Both the position numbers and the translations under genes were made by a program. From Amblyomma americanum (taxonomy: Eukaryota > Arthropoda > Arachnida > Ixodida > Ixodidae): a stretch of DNA of 64,000 nt. How positions within the stretch are numbered: the stretch's first letter is position 1; each line of letters begins with the position of its first letter. The notes beneath the pieces are model-generated. The model saw only the letters and a list, made by a program, of their open reading frames with translations. It did not search any database and had not been told where the DNA came from. This document shows, one piece after another, positions 1 through 12,649 of the stretch. The stretch spans positions 1 to 64,000 of the forward strand of contig NW_027526672.1 in assembly GCF_052857255.1 (NCBI RefSeq). The letters run 5' to 3'.

Positions 1-3000
1 TTTTGACGAGTATCACGTGGATACTTGTAAAACCGATGTGTTCAGATTTAGCTCGTTTCGGTCTAAAACAGCTTGTTTCGTTGTATTAAGCACGAATACA
101 TGCTTTACGCGCCGTTATAGAAGAAAAAGTTTTGACGCGTATCAGAGACACTTGTAAAACCGATGTGTTGTGATTTAGCTCGTTTCGGTCTAAAACAGCT
201 TGTGTCGTTGTATTAAGCAAGAATACATGCTTTTCGCGCAGTTATAAGAGAAAAAGTTTTGACTCGTATTAGAGAGACACTTGTAAAACCGATGTGTTGT
301 GATTTAGCTCGTTTCGGTCTAAAACAGCTTGTTTCGTTGTATTAAGCAAGAATACATGCTTTTCGCGCAGTTATAAGAGAAAAAGTTTTGACGAGTATCA
401 CGTGGATACTTGTAAAACCGATGTGTTCAGATTTAGCTCGTTTCGGTCTAAAACAACTTGTTTCGTTGTATTAAACACGAATACATGCTTTTCGCGCAGT
501 ATAAGAGAAAAAGTTTTGACGAGTATCACGTGGAACACTTGTAATACCGATGTGTTGTGATTTAGCTCGTTTCGGTCTAAAACAGCTTGTTTCGCTGTAT
601 TAAGCAAGAATACATGCTTTTCGCGCAGTTATAAGAGAAAAAGGTTTTGACGCGTATCAGAGGAATGCTTGTAAAACCGATGTGTTGTGATTTAGCTCGT
701 TTCGGTCTAAAACAGCTTGTTTCGCTGTATTAAGCAAGAATACATGCTTTTCGCGCAGTTATAAGAGAAAAAGTTTTGACGCGTATCAGAGGAACACTTG
801 TAAAACCGATGTGTTGTGATTTAGCTCGTTTCGGTCTAAAACAGCTTGTTTCGTTGTATTAAGCAAGAATACATGCTTTTCGCGCAGTTATAAGAGAAAA
901 AGTTTTGACGAGTATCACGTGGATACTTGTAAAACCGATGTGTTCAGATTTAGCTCGTTTCGGTCAAAAACAGCTTGTTTCGTTGTATTAAGCATGAATA
1001 CATGCTTTTCGCGCAGTTAAAAGAGAAAAAGTTTTGACGAGTATCACGTGGAACACTTGTAATACCGATGTGTTGTGATTTAGCTCGTTTCGGTCTAAAA
1101 CAGCTTGTTTCGCTGTATTAAGCAGAAATACATGCTTTTCGCGCAGTGATAAGAGAAAAAGCTTTAAAGGCTTGTCACAGGGACACTTGTAAAACCGATG
1201 TGTTCAGATTTACCTCGTTTCGGTCTAAAACAGCTTGTTTCGTTGGACTAAGCACGAATACATGCTTTTCTCGCAGCTATAAGAGAAAAAAGAGTTGACG
1301 CGTATCAGAGGAACACTTGTAAAACCGATGTGTTGTGATTTAGCTCGCTTCGGTCTAAAACAGCTTGTTTCGCTGTATTAAGCAAGAATACATGCTTTTC
1401 GCGCAGTTATAAGAGAAAAAAATTTGACGCGTGTCAGAGGAACACTTGTAAAACCGATGTGTTGTGATTTAGCTCGTTTTGGTCTAAAACAGCTTGTTTC
1501 GCTGTATTAAGCAAGAATACATGCTTTTCGCGCAGTTATAAGAGAAAAAGTTTTGACGCGTATTAGAGAGACACTTGTAAAACCGATGTGTTGTGATTTA
1601 GCTCTTTTCGGTCTAAAACAGCTTGTTTCGTTGTATTAAGCAAGAATACATGCTTTTCGCGCAGTTATAGGAGAAAAAGTTTTGACGAGTATCACGTGGA
1701 TACTTGTAAAACCGATTTGTTCAGATTTAGCTCGTTTCGGTCTAAAACAGCTTGTTTCGTTGTATTAAGCACGAATACATGCTTTTCGCGCAGTTATAAG
1801 AGAAAAAGTTTTGACGAGTATCACGTGGAACACTTGTAATACCGATGTGTTGTGATTTAGCTCGTTTCGGTCTAAAACAGCTTGATTCGCTGTATTAAGC
1901 AAGAATACATGCTTTTCGCGCAGTTATAAAAGAAAAAGTTTTGACGCGTATCAGAGGAACACTTGTAAAACCGATGTGTTGTGATTTAGCTCATTTCGGT
2001 CTAAAACAGCTTGTTTCGTTGTATTAAGCAAGAATACATGCTTTTCGCGCAGTTATAAGAGAAAAAGTTTTGACGAGTATCACGTGGATACTTGTAAAAC
2101 CGATGTGTTCAGATTTAGCTCGTTTCGGTCTAAAACAGCTTGTTTCGTTGTATTAAGCAAGAATACATGCTTTTCGCGCAGTTATAAGAGAAAACGTTTT
2201 GACGCGTATTAGAGAGACACTTGTAAAACCGATTTGTTGTGATTTAGCTCGTTTCGGTCTAAAACAGCTTGTTTCGTTGTATTAAGCAAGAATACATGCT
2301 TTTCGCGCAGTTATAAGAGAAAAAGTTTTGACGAGTATCACGTGGATACTTGTAAAACCGATGTGTTCAGATTTAGCTCGTTTCGGTCAAAAACAGCTTG
2401 TTTCGCTGTATTAAGCAAGAATACATGCTTTTCGCGCAGTTATAAGAGAAAAAGTTTTGACGCGTATTAGAGAGACACTTGTAAAACCGATGTGTTGTGA
2501 TTTAGCTCTTTTCGGTCTAAAACAGCTTGTTTCGTTGTATTAAGCAAGAATACATGCTTTTCGCGCAGTTATAAGAGAAAAAGTTTTGACGAGTATCACG
2601 TGGAACACTTGTAATACCGATGTGTTGTGATTTAGCTCGTTTCGGTCTAAAACAGCTTGATTCGCTGTATTAAGCAAGAATACATGCTTTTCGCGCAGTT
2701 ATAAAAGAAAAAGTTTTGACGCGTATCAGAGGAACACTTGTAAAACCGATGTGTTGTGATTTAGCTCATTTCGGTCTAAAACAGCTTGTTTCGTTGTATT
2801 AAGCAAGAATACATGCTTTTCGCGCAGTTATAAGAGAAAAAGTTTTGACGAGTATCACGTGGATACTTGTAAAACCGATGTGTTCAGATTTAGCTCGTTT
2901 CGGTCTAAAACAGCTTGTTTCGTTGTATTAAGCAAGAATACATGCTTTTCGCGCAGTTATAAGAGAAAAAGTTTTGACGCGTATTAGAGAGACACTTGTA

Positions 3001-6000
3001 AAACCGATTTGTTGTGATTTAGGTCGTTTCGGTCTAAAACAGCTTGTTTCGTTGTATTAAGCAAGAATACATGCTTTTCGCGCAGTTATAAGAGAAAAAG
3101 TTTTGACGAGTATCACGTGGATACTTGTAAAACCGATGTGTTGTGATTTAGCTCGTTTCGGTCTAAAACAGCTTGTTTCGCTGTATTAAGCAAGAATACA
3201 TGCTTTTCGCGCAGTTATAAGAGAAAAAGTTTTGACGCGTATTAGAGGAACACTTGTAAAACCGATGTGTTGTGATTTAGCTCGTTTCGGTCTAAAACAG
3301 CTTGTTTCGTTGTATTAAGCAAGAATACATGCTTTTCGCGCAGTTAAAAGAGAAAAAGTTTTGACGAGTATCACGTGGAACACTTGTAATACCGATGTGT
3401 TGTGATTTAGCTCGTTTCGGTCTAAAACAGCTTGTTTCGCTGTATTAAGCAAGAATACATGCTTTTCGCGCCGTTATAAGAGAAAAAGTTTTGACGCGTA
3501 TCAGAGGAACACTTGTAAAACCGATGTGTTGTGATTTAGCTCGTTTCGGTCTAAAACAGCTTGTTTCGCTGTATTAGGCAAGAATACATGCTTTTCGCGC
3601 AGTTATAAGAGAAAAAGTTTTGACGCGTATTAGAGGAACACTTGTAAAACCGATGTGTTGTGATTTAGCTCGTTTCGGTCTAAAACAACTTGTTTCGCTG
3701 TATTAAGCAAGAATACATGCTTTTCGCGCAGTTATAAGAGAAAAAGTTTTGACGCGTATCAGAGGAACACTTGTAAAACCGATGTGTTCAGATTTAGCTC
3801 GTTTCGGTCTAAAACAGCTTGTTTCGCTGTATTAAGCAAGAATACATGCTTTTCGCGCCGTTATAAGAGAAAAAGTTTTGACGCGTATCAGAGGAACACT
3901 TGTAAAACCGATGTGTTGTGATTTAGCTCGTTTCGGTCTAAAACAGCTTGTTTCGCTGTATTAGGCAAGAATACATGCTTTTCGCGCAGTTATAAGAGAA
4001 AAAGTTTTGACGCGTATTAGAGGAACACTTGTAAAACCGATGTGTTGTGATTTAGCTCGTTTCGGTCTAAAACAACTTGTTTCGCTGTATTAAGCAAGAA
4101 TACATGCTTTTCGCGCAGTTATAAAAGAAAAAGTTTTGACGCGTATCAGAGGAACACTTGTAAAACCGATGTGTTGTGATTTAGCTCGTTTCGGTCTAAA
4201 ACAGCTTGTTTCGCTGTATTAAGCACGAATACATGCTTTTCGCACAGTTATAAGAGAAAAAGCTTAGACGCGTATCAGAGGAACAATTGTAAAACCGATG
4301 TGTTGTGATTTAGCTCGTTTCGGTCTAAAACAGCTTGTTTCGCTGTATTAAGCAGAAATACATGCTTTTCGCGCAGTGATAAGAGAAAAAGCTTTAAAGG
4401 CTTGTCACAGGGACACTTGTACAACCGATGTGTTCAGATTTACCTCGTTTCGGTCTAAAACAGCTTGTTTCGTTGGACTAAGCACGAATACATGCTTTTC
4501 GCGCAGCTATAAGAGAAAAAAGAGTTGACGCGTATCAGAGGAACACTTGTAAAACCGATGTGTTGTGATTTAGCTCGTTTCGGTCTAAAACAGCTTGTTT
4601 CGCTGTATTAAGCAAGAATACATGCTTTTCGCGCAGTTATAAAACAAAAAGTTTTGACGCGTATCAGAGGAACACTTGTAAAACCGATGTGTTGTGATTT
4701 AGCTCATTTCGGTCTAAAACAGCTTGTTTCGTTGTATTAAGCAAGAATACATGCTTTTCGCGCAGTTATAAGAGAAAAAGTTTTGACGAGTATCACGTGG
4801 ATACTTGTAAAACCGATGTGTTCAGATTTAGCTCGTTTCGGTCTAAAACAGCTTGTTTCGTTGTATTAAGCACGAATACATGCTTTACGCGCCGTTATAG
4901 AAGAAAAAGTTTTGACGCGTATCAGAGACACTTGTAAAACCGATGTGTTGTGATTTAGCTCGTTTCGGTCTAAAACAGCTTGTGTCGTTGTATTAAGCAA
5001 GAATACATGCTTTTCGCGCAGTTATAAGAGAAAAAGTTTTGACTCGTATTAGAGAGACACTTGTAAAACCGATGTGTTGTGATTTAGCTCGTTTCGGTCC
5101 TAAAACAGCTTGTTTCGTTGTATTAAGCAAGAATACATGCTTTTCGCGCAGTTATAAGAGAAAAAGTTTTGACGAGTATCACGTGGATACTTGTAAAACC
5201 GATGTGTTCAGATTTAGCTCGTTTCGGTCTAAAACAACTTGTTTCGTTGTATTAAACACGAATACATGCTTTTCGCGCAGTTATAAGAGAAAAAGTTTTG
5301 ACGAGTATCACGTGGAACACTTGTAATACCGATGTGTTGTGATTTAGCTCGTTTCGGTCTAAAACAGCTTGTTTCGCTGTATTAAGCAAGAATACATGCT
5401 TTTCGCGCAGTTATAAGAGAAAAAGTTTTGACGCGTATCAGAGGAATGCTTGTAAAACCGATGTGTTGTGATTTAGCTCGTTTCGGTCTAAAACAGCTTG
5501 TTTCGCTGTATTAAGCAAGAATACATGCTTTTCGCGCAGTTATAAGAGAAAAAGTTTTGACGCGTATCAGAGGAACACTTGTAAAACCGATGTGTTGTGA
5601 TTTAGCTCGTTTCGGTCTAAAACAGCTTGTTTCGTTGTATTAAGCAAGAATACATGCTTTTCGCGCAGTTATAAGAGAAAAAGTTTTGACGAGTATCACG
5701 TGGATACTTGTAAAACCGATGTGTTCAGATTTAGCTCGTTTCGGTCAAAAACAGCTTGTTTCGTTGTATTAAGCATGAATACATGCTTTTCGCGCAGTTA
5801 AAAGAGAAAAAGTTTTGACGAGTATCACGTGGAACACTTGTAATACCGATGTGTTGTGATTTAGCTCGTTTCGGTCTAAAACAGCTTGTTTCGCTGTATT
5901 AAGCAGAAATACATGCTTTTCGCGCAGTGATAAGAGAAAAAGCTTTAAAGGCTTGTCACAGGGACACTTGTAAAACCGATGTGTTCAGATTTACCTCGTT

Positions 6001-9000
6001 TCGGTCTAAAACAGCTTGTTTCGTTGGACTAAGCACGAATACATGCTTTTCGCGCAGCTATAAGAGAAAAAAGAGTTGACGCGTATCAGAGGAACACTTG
6101 TAAAACCGATGTGTTGTGATTTAGCTCGCTTCGGTCTAAAACAGCTTGTTTCGCTGTATTAAGCAAGAATACATGCTTTTCGCGCAGTTATAAGAGAAAA
6201 AAATTTGACGCGTGTCAGAGGAACACTTGTAAAACCGATGTGTTGTGATTTAGCTCGTTTTGGTCTAAAACAGCTTGTTTCGCTGTATTAAGCAAGAATA
6301 CATGCTTTTCGCGCAGTTATAAGAGAAAAAGTTTTGACGCGTATTAGAGAGACACTTGTAAAACCGATGTGTTGTGATTTAGCTCTTTTCGGTCTAAAAC
6401 AGCTTGTTTCGTTGTATTAAGCAAGAATACATGCTTTTCGCGCAGTTATAGGAGAAAAAGTTTTGACGAGTATCACGTGGATACTTGTAAAACCGATTTG
6501 TTCAGATTTAGCTCGTTTCGGTCTAAAACAGCTTGTTTCGTTGTATTAAGCACGAATACATGCTTTTCGCGCAGTTATAAGAGAAAAAGTTTTGACGAGT
6601 ATCACGTGGAACACTTGTAATACCGATGTGTTGTGATTTAGCTCGTTTCGGTCTAAAACAGCTTGATTCGCTGTATTAAGCAAGAATACATGCTTTTCGC
6701 GCAGTTATAAAAGAAAAAGTTTTGACGCGTATCAGAGGAACACTTGTAAAACCGATGTGTTGTGATTTAGCTCATTTCGGTCTAAAACAGCTTGTTTCGT
6801 TGTATTAAGCAAGAATACATGCTTTTCGCGCAGTTATAAGAGAAAAAGTTTTGACGAGTATCACGTGGATACTTGTAAAACCGATGTGTTCAGATTTAGC
6901 TCGTTTCGGTCTAAAACAGCTTGTTTCGTTGTATTAAGCAAGAATACATGCTTTTCGCGCAGTTATAAGAGAAAACGTTTTGACGCGTATTAGAGAGACA
7001 CTTGTAAAACCGATTTGTTGTGATTTAGCTCGTTTCGGTCTAAAACAGCTTGTTTCGTTGTATTAAGCAAGAATACATGCTTTTCGCGCAGTTATAAGAG
7101 AAAAAGTTTTGACGAGTATCACGTGGATACTTGTAAAACCGATGTGTTCAGATTTAGCTCGTTTCGGTCAAAAACAGCTTGTTTCGCTGTATTAAGCAAG
7201 AATACATGCTTTTCGCGCAGTTATAAGAGAAAAAGTTTTGACGCGTATTAGAGAGACACTTGTAAAACCGATGTGTTGTGATTTAGCTCTTTTCGGTCTA
7301 AAACAGCTTGTTTCGTTGTATTAAGCAAGAATACATGCTTTTCGCGCAGTTATAAGAGAAAAAGTTTTGACGAGTATCACGTGGAACACTTGTAATACCG
7401 ATGTGTTGTGATTTAGCTCGTTTCGGTCTAAAACAGCTTGATTCGCTGTATTAAGCAAGAATACATGCTTTTCGCGCAGTTATAAAAGAAAAAGTTTTGA
7501 CGCGTATCAGAGGAACACTTGTAAAACCGATGTGTTGTGATTTAGCTCATTTCGGTCTAAAACAGCTTGTTTCGTTGTATTAAGCAAGAATACATGCTTT
7601 TCGCGCAGTTATAAGAGAAAAAGTTTTGACGAGTATCACGTGGATACTTGTAAAACCGATGTGTTCAGATTTAGCTCGTTTCGGTCTAAAACAGCTTGTT
7701 TCGTTGTATTAAGCAAGAATACATGCTTTTCGCGCAGTTATAAGAGAAAAAGTTTTGACGCGTATTAGAGAGACACTTGTAAAACCGATTTGTTGTGATT
7801 TAGGTCGTTTCGGTCTAAAACAGCTTGTTTCGTTGTATTAAGCAAGAATACATGCTTTTCGCGCAGTTATAAGAGAAAAAGTTTTGACGAGTATCACGTG
7901 GATACTTGTAAAACCGATGTGTTGTGATTTAGCTCGTTTCGGTCTAAAACAGCTTGTTTCGCTGTATTAAGCAAGAATACATGCTTTTCGCGCAGTTATA
8001 AGAGAAAAAGTTTTGACGCGTATTAGAGGAACACTTGTAAAACCGATGTGTTGTGATTTAGCTCGTTTCGGTCTAAAACAGCTTGTTTCGTTGTATTAAG
8101 CAAGAATACATGCTTTTCGCGCAGTTAAAAGAGAAAAAGTTTTGACGAGTATCACGTGGAACACTTGTAATACCGATGTGTTGTGATTTAGCTCGTTTCG
8201 GTCTAAAACAGCTTGTTTCGCTGTATTAAGCAAGAATACATGCTTTTCGCGCCGTTATAAGAGAAAAAGTTTTGACGCGTATCAGAGGAACACTTGTAAA
8301 ACCGATGTGTTGTGATTTAGCTCGTTTCGGTCTAAAACAGCTTGTTTCGCTGTATTAGGCAAGAATACATGCTTTTCGCGCAGTTATAAGAGAAAAAGTT
8401 TTGACGCGTATTAGAGGAACACTTGTAAAACCGATGTGTTGTGATTTAGCTCGTTTCGGTCTAAAACAACTTGTTTCGCTGTATTAAGCAAGAATACATG
8501 CTTTTCGCGCAGTTATAAGAGAAAAAGTTTTGACGCGTATCAGAGGAACACTTGTAAAACCGATGTGTTCAGATTTAGCTCGTTTCGGTCTAAAACAGCT
8601 TGTTTCGTTGTATTAAGCACGAATACATGCTTTACGCGCAGTTATAGAAGAAAAAGTTTTGACGCGTATCAGAGACACTTGTAAAACCGATGTGTTGTGA
8701 TTTAGCTCGTTTCGGTCTAAAACAGCTTGTGTCGTTGTATTAAGCAAGAATACATGCTTTTCGCGCAGTTATAAGAGAAAAAGTTTTGACGCGTATTAGA
8801 GAGACACTTGTAAAACCGATGTGTTGTGATTTAGCTCGTTTCGGTCTAAAACAGCTTGTTTCGTTGTATTAAGCAATAATACATGCTTTTCGCGCAGTTA
8901 TAAGAGAAAAAGTTTTGACGAGTATCACGTGGATACTTGTAAAACCGATGTGTTCAGATTTAGCTCGTTTCGGTCTAAAACAACTTGTTTCGTTGTATTA

Positions 9001-12000
9001 AACACGAATACATGCTTTTCGCGCAGTTATAAGAGAAAAAGTTTTGACGAGTATCACGTGGAACACTTGTAATACCGATGTGTTGTGATTTAGCTCGTTT
9101 CGGTCTAAAACAGCTTGTTTCGCTGTATTAAGCAAGAATACATGCTTTTCGCGCAGTTATAAGAGAAAAAGTTTTGACGCGTATCAGAGGAATGCTTGTA
9201 AAACCGATGTGTTGTGATTTAGCTCGTTTCGGTCTAAAACAGCTTGTTTCGCTGTATTAAGCAAGAATACATGCTTTTCGCGCAGTTATAAGAGAAAAAG
9301 TTTTGACGCGTATCAGAGGAACACTTGTAAAACCGATGTGTTCAGATTTAACTCTTTTCGGACTAAAACAGCTTGTTTCGTTGTATTAAGCACGAATACA
9401 TGCTTTTCGCGCAGTTATAAGGGAAAAAGTTTTGACGCGTATCACATGGACACTTGGAAAACCGATGTGTTCAGATTTAACTCGTTTTGGTCTAAAACAG
9501 CTTGTTTCGTTGTATTAAGCACGAATACATGTTTTCGCGCAGTTATAAGAGAAAAAGTTTTGACGCGTATCAGAGGAACAATTGTAAAACCGATGTGTTG
9601 TGATTTAGCTCGTTTCGGTCTAAAACAGCTTGTTTCGCTGTATTAAGCAGAAATACATGCTTTTCGCGCAGTGATAAGAGAAAAAGCTTTAAAGGCTTGT
9701 CACAGGGACACTTGTAAAACCGATGTGTTCAGATTTACCTCGTTTCGGTCTAAAACAGCTTGTTTCGTTGGACTAAGCACGAATACATGCTTTTCGCGCA
9801 GCTATAAGAGAAAAAAGAGTTGACGCGTATCAGAGGAACACTTGTAAAACCGATGTGTTGTGATTTAGCTCGTTTCGGTCTAAAACAGCTTGTTTCGCTG
9901 TATTAAGCAAGAATACATGCTTTTCGCGCAGTTATAAGAGAAAAAAATTTGACGCGTGTCAGAGGAACACTTGTAAAACCGATGTGTTGTGATTTAGCTC
10001 GTTTTGGTCTAAAACAGCTTGTTTCGCTGTATTAAGCAAGAATACATGCTTTTCGCGCAGTTATAAGAGAAAAAGTTTTGACGCGTATTAGAGAGACACT
10101 TGTAAAACCGATGTGTTGTGATTTAGCTCTTTTCGGTCTAAAACAGCTTGTTTCGTTGTATTTAGCAAGAATACATGCTTTTCGCGCAGTTATAAGAGAA
10201 AAAGTTTTGACGAGTATCACGTGGATACTTGTAAAACCGATTTGTTCAGATTTAGCTCGTTTCGGTCTAAAACAGCTTGTTTCGTTGTATTAAGCACGAA
10301 TACATGCTTTTCGCGCAGTTATAAGAGAAAAAGTTTTGACGAGTACCACGTGGAACACTTGTAATACCGATGTGTTGTGATTTAGCTCGTTTCGGTCTAA
10401 AACAGCTTGATTCGCTGTATTAAGCAAGAATACATGCTTTTCGCGCAGTTATAAGAGAAAAAGTTTTGACGAGTATCACGTGGATACTTTTAAAACCGAT
10501 GTGTTCAGATTTAGCTCGTTTCGGTCTAAAACAGCTTGTTTCGTTGTATTAAGCAAGAATACATGCTTTTCGCGCAGTTATAAGAGAAAACGTTTTGACG
10601 CGTATTAGAGAGACACTTGTAAAACCGATTTGTTGTGATTTAGCTCGTTTCGGTCTAAAACAGCTTGTTTCGTTGTATTAAGCAAGAACACATGCTTTTC
10701 GCGCAGTTATAAGAGAAAAAGTTTTGACGAGTATCACGTGGATACTTGTAAAACCGATGTGTTCAGATTTAGCTCGTTTCGGTCAAAAACAGCTTGTTTC
10801 GCTGTATTAAGCAAGAATACATGCTTTTCGCGCAGTTATAAGAGAAAAAGTTTTGACGCGTATTAGAGAGACACTTGTAAAACCGATGTGTTGTGATTTA
10901 GCTCTTTTCGGTCTAAAACAGCTTGTTTCGTTGTATTAAGCAAGAATACATGCTTTTCGCGCAGTTATAAGAGAAAAAGTTTTGACGAGTATCACGTGGA
11001 TACTTGTAAAACCGATTTGTTCAGATTTAGCTCGTTTCGGTCTAAAACAGCTTGTTTCGTTGTATTAAGCACGAATACATGCTTTTCGCGCAGTTATAAG
11101 AGAAAATGTTTTGACGAGTATCACGTGGAACACTTGTAATACCGATGTGTTGTGATTTAGCTCGTTTCGGTCTAAAACAGCTTGATTCGCTGTATTAAGC
11201 AAGAATACATGCTTTTCGCGCAGTTATAAAAGAAAAAGTTTTGACGCGTATCAGAGGAACACTTGTAAAACCGATGTGTTATGATTTAGCTCATTTCGGT
11301 CTAAAACAGCTTGTTTCGTTGTATTAAGCAAGAATACATGCTTTTCGCGCAGTTATAAGAGAAAAAGTTTTGACGAGTATCACGTGGATACTTGTAAAAC
11401 CGATGTGTTCAGATTTAGCTCGTTTCGGTCTAAAACAGCTTGTTTCGTTGTATTAAGCAAGAATACATGCTTTTCGCGCAGTTATAAGAGAAAAAGTTTT
11501 GACGCGTATTAGAGAGACACTTGTAAAACCGATTTGTTGTAATTTAGCTCGTTTCGGTCTAAAACAGCTTGTTTCGTTGTATTAAGCAAGAATACATGCT
11601 TTTCGCGCAGTTATAAGAGAAAAAGTTTTGACGAGTATCACGTGAATACTTGTAAAACCGATGTGTTGTGATTTAGCTCGTTTCGGTCTAAAACAGCTTG
11701 TTTCGCTGTATTAAGCAAGAATACATGCTTTTCGCGCAGTTATAAGAGAAAAAGTTTTGACGCTTATTAGAGGAACACTTGTAAAACCGATGTGTTGTGA
11801 TTTAGCTCGTTTCGGTCTAAAACAGCTTGTTTCGTTGTATTAAGCAAGAATACATGCCTTTCGCGCAGTTAAAAGAGAAAAAGTTTTGACGAGTATCACG
11901 TGGAACCCTTGTAATACCGATGTGTTGTGATTTAGCTCGTTTCGGTCTAAAACAGCTTGTTTTGCTGTATTAAGCAAGAATACATGCTTTTCGCGCCGTT

Positions 12001-12400
12001 ATAAGAGAAAAAGTTTTGACGCGTATCAGAGGAACACTTGTAAAACCGATGTGTTGTGATTTAGCTCGTTTCGGTCTAAAACAGCTTGTTTCGCTGTATT
12101 AGGCAAGAATACATGCTTTTCGCGCAGTTATAAGAGAAAAAGTTTTGACGCGTATTAGAGGAACACTTGTAAAACCGATGTGTTGTGATTTAGCTCGTTT
12201 CGGTCTAAAACAACTTGTTTCGCTGTATTAAGCAAGAATACATGCTTTTCGCGCAGTTATAAGAGAAAACGTTTTGACGCGTATCAGAGGAACACTTGTA
12301 AAACCGATGTGTTCAGATTTAGCTCGTTTCGGTCTAAAACAGCTTGTTTCGTTGTATTAAGCACGAATACATGCTTTACGCGCAGTTATAGAAGAAAAAG
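1..12400 (+). repeat. Large tandem duplications of satellite, units about 4.78 and 3.74 kb
   Basis: Rare variants act as anchors. The word tgctttacgcgc followed by gttatagaag lies at 101, 4881, 8628 and 12372. The divergent gctttaaagg monomer lies at 1161, 4391, 5942 and 9686. Positions 1 to about 3817 correspond to 4781 to about 8599, monomer by monomer. The 4781 block is again matched from about 8530 to 12.4 kb at an offset of 3744-3747 (29 monomers). The first unit is longer, about 37 monomers, because of extra internal repeats: the gtattaggcaag variant recurs 387 bp apart near 3570 and 3960. Matches were read by eye, so boundaries are approximate to about one monomer. Confidence 0.85.
1161..1547 (+). 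repeat. Divergent three-monomer cassette (first of 14 occurrences)
   Basis: A strongly diverged monomer starts gctttaaagg and carries cacagggacac, ttacctcgtttcgg and ttggactaagc. It is followed by a monomer starting agagttgacg, then usually one starting aatttgacgcgtgtc. It is preceded by a monomer ending in cagaaataca and gtgataag. The gctttaaagg word occurs at about 1161, 4391, 5942, 9686, 16778, 18727, 20795, 22736, 24934, 27378, 30217, 32290, 35520 and 38876. The order is kept almost every time, so these variants are copied together as a block. At 4391 the third member is replaced. The first four copies read tttcgttggact; copies from 16778 onward read tttctttggact. None is seen after 38876, including the right array. 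Confidence 0.88.
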
Positions 12401-12649
12401 TTTTGACGCGTATCAGAGACACTTGTAAAACCGATGTGTTGTGATTTAGCTCGTTTCGGTCTAAAACAGCTTGTGTCGTTGTATTAAGCAAGAATACATG
12501 CTTTTCGCGCAGTTATAAGAGAAAAAGTTTTGACGCGTATTAGAGAGACACTTGTAAAACCGATGTGTTGTGATTTAGCTCGTTTCGGTCTAAAACAGCT
12601 TGTTTCGTTGTATTAAGCAAGAATACATGCTTTTCGCGCAGTTATAAGA

